A stretch of 64,000 nt of DNA from Eumeta japonica (Eukaryota; Arthropoda; Insecta; Lepidoptera; Psychidae): assembly GCA_005406025.1 (NCBI GenBank), contig BGZK01000718.1, positions 124,001-188,000 of the forward strand. Direction: 5' to 3'. The stretch's first letter is position 1, and each line of letters starts with the position of its first letter. Positions 57,184 to 64,000 of the stretch are shown in pieces. A model generated the notes under the pieces. It was not told where the DNA came from. It worked only from the letters and a program-made list of their open reading frames with translations, and did not search any database. The position numbers and the translations under genes were made by a program.

Positions 57184-57490
57184 TAAGGTCAGGGAAAAGT
57201 TTTTCATATTTTATACACAAATTAAAGATATTTTTTTATTATACACTCATACATACACATAGATATATGTATGTATGAATTATAAATTATTTATGAATTA
57301 TAAATACATACATATATACCTACATATATGTATGTATTTATAATTCATATATAGCCATTTAATATGTAGCAGTTTTGTAGGTAGTGACATAATCACATTG
57401 CCGTAGACCTTTTGGGACTTCTGATCAAAAAATCTCCAACAAGTAGTTTTGACAGTCCTCGCTTGATGTTAACCTAATACTACCTGAAGA
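57184..57490 (-). mobile_element. Mariner 3' end (copy C, truncated)
   Basis: It begins at a TIR, AAGGTCAGGGAAAAGTTTTT (57185-57204), matching the right end of the 6182-7445 mariner. It holds the last part of the transposase frame on the minus strand: GTTAACATCAAGCGAGGACT and TTTTTTGATCAGAAGTCCC correspond to 7230-7280 of copy A. Homology is lost beyond about 57490, so about 950 bp including the catalytic core are missing. A 25-bp-arm AT-rich palindrome lies in its 3' untranslated part. Confidence 0.8.
57293..57348 (-). repeat. Perfect 25-bp-stem hairpin inside mariner copy C
   Basis: The arms 57293-57317 and 57324-57348 are exact complements (ATGAATTATAAATACATACA and so on) with a 6-nt loop. 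A partial third copy of the arm lies just upstream at 57262-57290. Copy A has only a short TATATACATACATAT stretch at the equivalent place, so this arose in copy C by local inverted duplication. Confidence 0.9.
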
Positions 57491-57494
57491 ATTC

Positions 57495-59800
57495 TGAACG
57501 GATTTTGCTGCAACTTTTGACTATGAACTACCAAAAAACTGTTTCTCCTATCTATTATTTTTTAAGCTATTGGATCGACCGAATGCAAAATATAAACAAA
57601 TCTATTGTAAAACTGTGTCGAACACTATACGGCCAGATAAAATCGCTTTGTAATTTCGAACGATCCTTTGAACAACGCGAACAAAAGAGTTTTTTAAAAT
57701 AGCTTTCATGTGTTTGATCCGGTCGTTTCATGCACCCTATTTCTTAATTTGGCGCTTAAAAACAATGTTGAACGCCACCACTTTTGTTAAGCCCACGGTT
57801 ATTTGATTAAACACTTGAAAAACAGGTTTTTCCTTAGTTCGTTATACCTTTGATGGTTTTTCAAAAGCAACATTGATAATTTTGTGTTTCATAAGGTATA
57901 AATTGATAACACCCCAATAAATTTTTTTTTGCCCTAGAATCCCTTAAAAATGTGAGCATTAATTTTCCTCTATTTTCAAGTTTTTCGTTTTGTCCGTCTG
58001 AAAAGTAAGCCGCTGATAATTTTTTTTTGAGACACGGAAAAAAAGAAGAAATGTACAACTTCGAAAAAAATACGTATAAAACTGATAGTTAAGATAGTGA
58101 ATGAACAATTGGTACAAACGTTCTAGCATTCAAAACCGCAAAAGTATTGGCTAAATTTAAATAAACTTGTACATTGATTATAATTTTAGGGATGTTTGAC
58201 ACAGCTCTTTCAAATAGCAAATTATTATTTTTTTTATCATAAATTGTATTTTTATAGAAAAAAATGATTTGCTATATAGATAAGCTATGCATTTTTCTCC
58301 GAACACATCATTTTTTTTAATTCTGTACATAGATATAAATGTCGTAATATTTATATACAATATCGTCGTATACGAGTATAATTAAGGTGTTTCCTAATGA
58401 CACCCCATTTAGTTAAGAAAAGACAAATCATCTTTTTTTTCAGCGCGATTTGACGTAAACTACAACGAAATGATTGTCTATAGGTTACCGAACCTTAAAG
58501 TAGTTGAAAGAAACAATATGCCAACACTATTATTTCTCAGTGTTGCCAGAGACAAGTTCAATCAATAACGATCAATGGTATTATTGAGTTCTTCTATGGC
58601 AGTTTTTTTGTAATTTTTTAATACATAATTTCAATGAAGACAGGATTATATCTTGCAGTTAATTTTTATATTGAATATTAAAAGTAAAAATTAAGTAAAA
58701 CATAGGCTTAACTCCTTTATTCTATAATTTTTAATATTGTTTTGGGTTTTAGTGCAATTTTTTCATACATATACTAAACTAAATCAATCTTATAAAACAA
58801 GTGGTTATTAAAACTTATATATGACTTTTGAGTAATAATAAAAAATTACAAAAGAAAAAATAAAAATCTCATAAGTAATTTTATGTTTCTCCTATAGGCA
58901 TAAAATTTTAGAAGTTATATTCATGCTTTTATAACGTTAACTAAACACTCACGAACATTGTATTTTTATATATTTCAATATATGTGGTCGTACCTATTTT
59001 CTATGGTAAAAATTTATTTTGACAAAGTAAACCATTCAAAAATCACTTTGAACGTAGACGATGCTCTACCTAGTCTTTTGATGGCGGAACGTCATTTAAA
59101 TCAATCGAATAATATTCCTAATTTATAATATTTCAAACTTATCCACGATAAATAAGAACTTTTATGTTATATTATGTCATAAATATTTATATTACATTGT
59201 AGAAATTGTATTAATTAAGAAAGGCACGAGTACCAACATCCGCCTGACTTTCACCTCTTAAAATAGCCTAGACAAGGTGAATCTCGACGGGGCATACATC
59301 TCGTTTGAAAAAGTTATGGAGTGAAAGAGAGAGGTCTCACCACGGCCCGTACATTTGCCTACCAAACACGTATCACTTATGCATGCGGTTACCTTCCGCA
59401 CCTTACTCGAGAAACGATATTATTACGTGATGTATTCACCTTGCTTCGTCTAGAGTTATGCTCTAAATGTGAGTTTTCATAACTTGTACGTGATACTTTA
59501 AAGTGATGTTATATTACTCGTAATTTCAGACATCGGACGTCTACTTCCGAATGTAGATGTCGCCCGAGTTAAAAGAGTAAAACTGGTAAAACAAATAGTA
59601 AAGTAATATTGAATTAAAAAAAAATGGTTGTCTGTAAAATCGGTTAACGAGCAATAATTTTACGTGATAATGTCATAAGAAAACATAGACGTAAAATTGT
59701 GTACTTTTATGAATTGATTGAATTATTATCCCTTGCCGCAATTGTTGTTGTAATAAACCACTTTAACTTTTCACTTCACTTTATGAACGGTTGACAAAAC
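57495..59800. other. AT-rich spacer, no gene
   Basis: No gene, RNA or clear element is recognisable. A GC-richer, CpG-bearing patch lies at 59220-59450, including GAGTGAAAGAGAGAGG. Confidence 0.45.
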
Positions 59801-59809
59801 AGTTCACGT

Positions 59810-60020
59810 GTAGGTTGTGTGCGGCCGCTGTCTGTCTTCTACTCGTATGCAGCGGCCGATGGAGTGGAAGAGAGATCGCTCGTTTTGCTTATTTGGACAG
59901 AGGAGTACGAATCCCCTATGCCTTCTTATACTCATGCCGCCATACCCCATCACCCCCCAAACCCAAACACCACCGCACCCACATCCGCACACACACATAT
60001 GCACCCATACATACTAATAA
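59810..60020. repeat. GC-richer block grading into CA/CCCCA simple sequence
   Basis: 59818-59880 has GCGGCCGCTG and GCAGCGGCCGAT repeats of the same core. 59938-60012 is CCCCA- and ACAC-rich simple sequence. Three frames are open only because of the simple sequence. Confidence 0.5.
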
Positions 60021-60029
60021 TGTTTGTTT

Positions 60030-60690
60030 TTTTACGATCTTCGTAAAGTATGACGAAATGATGATAGTCGATTGTTTGCACAATCACATATTCTAACTTC
60101 TTACTGATTTTCGTCAAAATTAGTCAAATTATTCTTAAATTATAAAAGATAAATAGATACTCGAAAATTAAAAAGAAAAGAATAACTGGAGTTACTGAGC
60201 CATTAAACAAATATTTATCACTAATTTTGACAAAAAGCTTTTAGGTAAAGACAGAATCTACAACTTTACATAGAAAGAATATCATCATCTACCCATTACA
60301 AAAACAATTGATGTTTTCGGAATGAGTAATGAAAAACTTGGTCAGATCTAGAAGTCAATACCTAAGATAAAGATCTTATTTTAATCGAACGGGAAAAGAG
60401 AATGAAATGACTAAACAAAATCCTTCCACATCTGCATAGAGAAGCCTTGAAAGAAATGTGATGAAATGTAAAAATTTATATGGATTTCAAAAAAAAATGC
60501 ATATCATATAATAGGTTAATTTAAACCAGTTTTTTTTATATAATGATACTATTTAAGATAAAATAAAAGCACATTCATCTCACTTAAACAAAAGGTCAGT
60601 ATCGAAAACCGATATCTGATATATTCGCTGGTAACATCTGGCTCTTCTTTATGGACTGTCTATTAATGTAAATAGACGAAGCCCGAAGTC
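60030..60690. other. AT-rich spacer, no gene
   Basis: Nothing recognised. Confidence 0.5.
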
Positions 60691-60699
60691 TTTGGCTTG

Positions 60700-60910
60700 A
60701 CGCCAAGCTATAAATTAACCGAGTAAAGCGATTTTTTTCTTTGCACTCGTTTCAATCGCTGATTACGTCACCATGTACATAATGGCGACATAATAAACTG
60801 AAAGCATTTTATAGATAGGGCGAGTGCGAGACGCGCTTGCGTACTGAGGATTCTTTGTAATAAGTATTCTTATATATTGGGCGGCAGTGACAGTGTGGTG
60901 CGACAGAACG
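60700..60910. promoter_or_regulatory. CpG-containing block, candidate regulatory element
   Basis: Balanced composition with CGCTGATTACGTCACCATG (60756-60774), which includes a CRE-like TTACGTCA, and CGAGTGCGAGACGCGCTTGCG (60821-60841). No open frame. Confidence 0.25.
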
Positions 60911-60994
60911 TACTTAACGGATTCAAATACTGACCCTGAGCGAATTGGTAGATGTCGATTTTTGTAACTTAAAACATACTACTTGCTATGTGCC

Positions 60995-61115
60995 TAGAAG
61001 AACATGTCAATCGTTGATCTCGAACTTTGAACCTTTGGACGTAAACAGCCTCCTAATAAGACTGGGTTAGCGTAAAGTGCTTGGGGTCAAGCCCCTGAAT
61101 TCGAAATATATGATA
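60995..61115 (+). repeat. Lepidopteran LINE/SINE 3'-end fragment, second copy
   Basis: AAGACTGGGTTAGCGTAAAG and TTGGGGTCAAGCCCCTGAA (about 61058-61100) parallel the CTGGGCTAGCGTGGGGG... phrase at 33525. Both are decayed. Confidence 0.4.
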
Positions 61116-61119
61116 CATG

Positions 61120-61495
61120 TGTTACTTCAATTTTTAAATGCTCAAAGATATGTAAGCATATGTGCACGATTGTTCACTATCTTCGCCAATGTTAACTAAG
61201 CTCTATATTGCGTCGTCGCGAGATACTAAATATCTGAAGTAATTTTTTTTATTAATTTTTTTTATCACGCATTTTTTAAAAAAAATGACGTTTCATAAGA
61301 ATTTCTAATAACTCGAAATTAATCTAGCTTAAAGTATAATTATCGATTTTAAGTAAGATATTAATATCGTACTACCTTGTATCACACTGAAACTATATAG
61401 CTCTGACATATAAATAAACGAATGACGTACGTTTCCATGCTCGAAGGGTTCGCCCAGATCTATTCAAAAAAAAATATTTTTTTGAGAATTTCAAT
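61120..61495. other. AT-rich spacer
   Basis: Nothing recognised. Confidence 0.5.
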
Positions 61496-61499
61496 CCAA

Positions 61500-61870
61500 A
61501 ATTATTCCCTCGATTTAAACCCTACAGCGATCGCGATCCATCATATCCTTTTCAGTGTATTTCATGGAAACTCATCCTCCGCAGCATAACAATTTTTGTA
61601 TCATACGAGCAGATTGGGACCGCAGCTATTGTTATGTTAAACAGGCGACGACCGCAAATACAAGGGACGTTTCCGGGTGGGAAAATATATTTAGCATATG
61701 GAACAAAATTTAACACTGTCGGCTTAACGGCTGAATAAGGATCATCGTTACGTTTAAATTTATGTACAATTTTTTTTTTATGCGCTGAGCTCTTTATATA
61801 TTTAATCGTCTATGGCGGTCGATGAAGCGCATAAATCCTGGCCACTGAATTTATCATTAGTTTAATTGAC
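61500..61870. promoter_or_regulatory. Balanced-composition block, candidate conserved element
   Basis: CpG-bearing sequence with CAGCGATCGCGATCCATCAT (61526-61545), GGCGACGACCGCAAATACAA and TGGCGGTCGATGAAGCGCAT. No frame is open for long. It looks like non-coding conserved sequence, unproven. Confidence 0.25.
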
Positions 61871-61879
61871 CGCTGAAAT

Positions 61880-62800
61880 TAAAAACATTGTTAAACGTTG
61901 AATGAAAAATGAAACTGCGTTAGTATGGTACAGAGATATATGAAAAAAACAGGTAAGTGATCTCATTAAACAGCATTGTCGTTCAATTTATCATTCCTTT
62001 TTTCAATTTTTTTTAAAACACTAGAACGACAATTATGACAAAAAAAAAATACAGATTACACAATGAAGAAAAATATTTCAGTTTTTTTCTTTAGACTATC
62101 TGTTTTAATCATCTGCTAAGAGAATTTTCATGAAATTAGAAAAGTTGTTCTTGCCAATTCCGGTTTTGAAAATCTACATTTTTGTCAGACGTTGACGATT
62201 TCAGGCTCTAAAAATATTTATATCCAATTTGAAATGGATTTGAATAGAAATTAAGCCATTGGAAAGTATTTGAGTGAACTTAGATTTTGTGAACATTATC
62301 GGCGGAGTGTTTCAACATCACTAGTATTTAACTAATAAACATAATATTTATTATACCATTTAGCAAAACTATCAAATTCTGTAGCTTGAGAAATTGTTTG
62401 TTTAAAGTTAAATGTTAACGGACAGGTTGATGTCAGTCACGATATGCGCCTAATATATGATTTTTAATTTTATAGATGTCCGAAGTTTCCGAAACGAATT
62501 ACGAAGAAAAACTTCAATTATTACTTATTACTACAAAACATTAAGAAAATAATCACAATAGAACTAAAATATACGACTTTGGACATACCGTCAATTTTGC
62601 AAATGCCACAATGGTGGATTTGAAAGTTAACTTAGCATTTGGAGATGGCCCCACGCACCTTCAACATTAACTCCTAAGTCATCGGTGAATTGTCAATTGT
62701 GAAGTTGAAACAACATGTTTTGACGTGTTTAGCTTTAATTTTAACAGTTAGCAACTAATTATTGTAAATGAGAGTTAGAAGCACACCGCTGTATATGTAT
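61880..62800. other. AT-rich spacer, no gene
   Basis: No gene recognised. Confidence 0.5.
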
Positions 62801-62808
62801 ATCAATAG

Positions 62809-63170
62809 ACTAGCGGTCACCCGCCCGATTCGCTGGCTGTAAATTTAAATTTGACAATTTTTTTTTCATTATTTAAATGTGGTCCCGGTTATCCGCTCAT
62901 GCACGTCGAATGAATTTCTTCATTTTCTATATCGGCTGATTTTTCTATTGCTTTCAATCGCGATCATGATCCTATTCTCGATGACGATTCTAAGTTGCCG
63001 GATCCGGTCCCCGTCCCGCTTTCGATTCCAGTACAGGACTCTTAACTATCGCCAAACGACTTCACGTCGAATGAACAAAGTCCCAATTACTTATCCTTCC
63101 AATCATCAGCGTATGATAGACAGCCAAACAAACATACTTTTACACTTTTTGTATTATGAATAGACTATAA
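62809..63170 (+). repeat. Hexamer-array repeat, copy 6 (nearly complete)
   Basis: It opens with CTAGCGGTCACCCGCCCGAT then TCGCTGG. Next come GCACGTCGAATGAATTTC, TATATCGGCTGA and a 90-bp degenerate array (TTCAATCGCGATCATGATCC to GATTCCAG, about 62954-63032). It ends with GACAGCCAAACAAACATAC and CACTTTTTGTATTATGAATA, the typical 3' end of arthropod short RTE-type retroposons. At about 360 bp it shows the full order of the family: outer end, linker, 6-bp array, AACAAACATAC tail. The 94-codon frame is a by-product. Confidence 0.72.
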
Positions 63171-63179
63171 CTAACTACA

Positions 63180-63545
63180 GACGATTTTGCATCGAATAGC
63201 CGTGGTTCCATGCCGATATCTTTAGTAGTTTTTGTGTGACGTGCGGCCCAAATAAAAACCATTTTTTTATAATTAATTATAAATTATTAATTTTAAAATT
63301 AATTTTTATAATTATGTAGATTTTGAAATATCTCAATAGATTTAATTTGATTTTTTTTATTTCCAATAATTTCTAAATAACTCTACCGATTAATATTGTA
63401 ATCTAATCACCTTTTTTGTAATAAAAACTGTATTTAATCTTGTAAAGTAGGCGAAATCGTTAACTTAAAAACACATCGCGAACGAAAGATTAAAAAAGTA
63501 TGAAACATCGTAAGTTTACTCAGTAACCTGCTCTCGTCTCCATCA
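63180..63545. other. AT-rich spacer
   Basis: An AT-only palindromic stretch lies at 63265-63315. No gene. Confidence 0.5.
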
Positions 63546-63554
63546 GATATCTAT

Positions 63555-63645
63555 GACTTTCAGACACCACTGAGGTTACGAGTGTACGTGGGCGGTGACC
63601 GTCATATCTCTAGTGGCTCGCATGCTCATTTTAACCTCTAAAAAA
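63555..63645 (-). repeat. Lepidopteran repeat fragment (GGCGGTGACC type)
   Basis: GGGCGGTGACCGTCATATCT and CTCGCATGCTCATTTTAACC correspond, in the opposite orientation, to the phrase at 25255-25385. Confidence 0.45.
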
Positions 63646-63763
63646 ACTTTTAGAAGTTTTTACATGTCGGTTTTGAAAATTTAATTACTCTTTGAATTCT
63701 ATACTGACTCAAATTCCGTAGGCTCTTTTCAAATCGGTCGTTTTGTTTCATTAAATATTCGAT

Positions 63764-63833
<70 letters not shown>
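63764..63833 (+). repeat. Compound (AC)n(AT)n microsatellite
   Basis: About 10 AC units are followed directly by about 25 AT units. Compound CA/TA tracts are typical of polymorphic microsatellites. Confidence 0.97.
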
Positions 63834-63839
<6 letters not shown>

Positions 63840-64000
63840 TTTTGTATGATTGTTATATATTGTAATATATAATTAATAATTTTAATATAATATACTAATA
63901 ATTTTGAAAGAGAACGCCGGTTATTTTGATCTTGAAAATAAGTGAATAATGTTTTCATTCTTTTCTGGCCTGATAACATTATTGCTTAAAATAATGCAAC
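63840..64000. other. AT-rich window end
   Basis: Nothing recognised. No gene runs off this edge as far as can be seen. Confidence 0.5.

Noticed and set aside
1..64000. Known miRNAs, let-7 or Hox-cluster miRNAs, rRNA, telomeric TTAGG arrays
   Set aside because: Looked for by eye on both strands and not found; a computed search would be more reliable.
1..64000. Endogenous virus or retroviral envelope sequences
   Set aside because: No recognisable viral protein motifs; only DNA transposons, a LINE end and one uncertain LTR-like segment.

Overview
This window looks like eukaryotic nuclear DNA from an insect, most probably a moth or butterfly. By eye it is about two-thirds A+T. It has no bacterial-style gene packing and no open frame longer than 155 codons, but it is full of decayed transposable elements. 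The Lepidoptera inference rests on interspersed repeats that I recognise from lepidopteran genomes. These are an element ending in ACCGACTTC inverted repeats (26945-27398), a family starting TTTTTTAGGGTTCCG and ending in a GGCCGGTTTTTT-type end (three copies), an arthropod-wide family starting CTAG..TCTCGCCCGCGACTTCG, and a degraded LINE ending in the GEAF.SRQ-type C-terminus. Mariner transposons are also present. No database search was possible.

No complete host gene can be supported. The window is best read as a gene desert or as the inside of very large introns. Four short pieces look protein-derived. A THAP-type zinc-finger start sits at 52595-52672. A DUF4817-type helix-turn-helix remnant sits at 30533-30685. 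A candidate C-terminal exon with a properly placed AATAAA lies on the minus strand at 44156-44193. An unidentified 155-codon open frame lies at 28546-29013. Nearly every other open frame of 60-110 codons has no codon bias or family match and is treated as chance.

Layout. 1-6080: AT-rich spacer, a TIR element (2213-2674), a GC-rich island (3310-3900) and a hexamer-array repeat (5370-5600). 6182-7445: full-length dead mariner. 7450-12970: spacer with a GC-richer block and a TC microsatellite. 12979-13655: LINE 3' end. 15064-15469: palindromic MITE with TA target-site duplication. 16210-16880: GC-rich block with two CTCF-like motifs. 18600-19500: GAGA-rich block and SINE-like pieces. 20147-21890: a lepidopteran repeat split by a second mariner. 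22000-29600: spacer, hairpin, more repeats and the unidentified ORF. 30200-38900: spacer, a second copy of the 2213 element in inverted orientation, another lepidopteran repeat and a near-perfect 44-bp palindrome. 39186-40440: a 12-13 unit tandem array of about 104 bp period. 41300-64000: hexamer-array repeats, microsatellites, GC islands, the THAP piece and a truncated third mariner.

Against the AT-rich background lie islands of higher GC, with dense CpG and no open frame that makes sense. Several carry recognisable regulatory-type motifs (CTCF-like, GAGA-type). I infer that these are candidate cis-regulatory or insulator sequences of a neighbouring, probably developmental, gene; this needs cross-species alignment. 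The most unusual structures are the 104-bp tandem array with a variably kept stem, the 61-nt near-perfect hairpin at 23609, the 44-bp palindrome at 35975, and the repeat family carrying a degenerate 6-bp array as its body.
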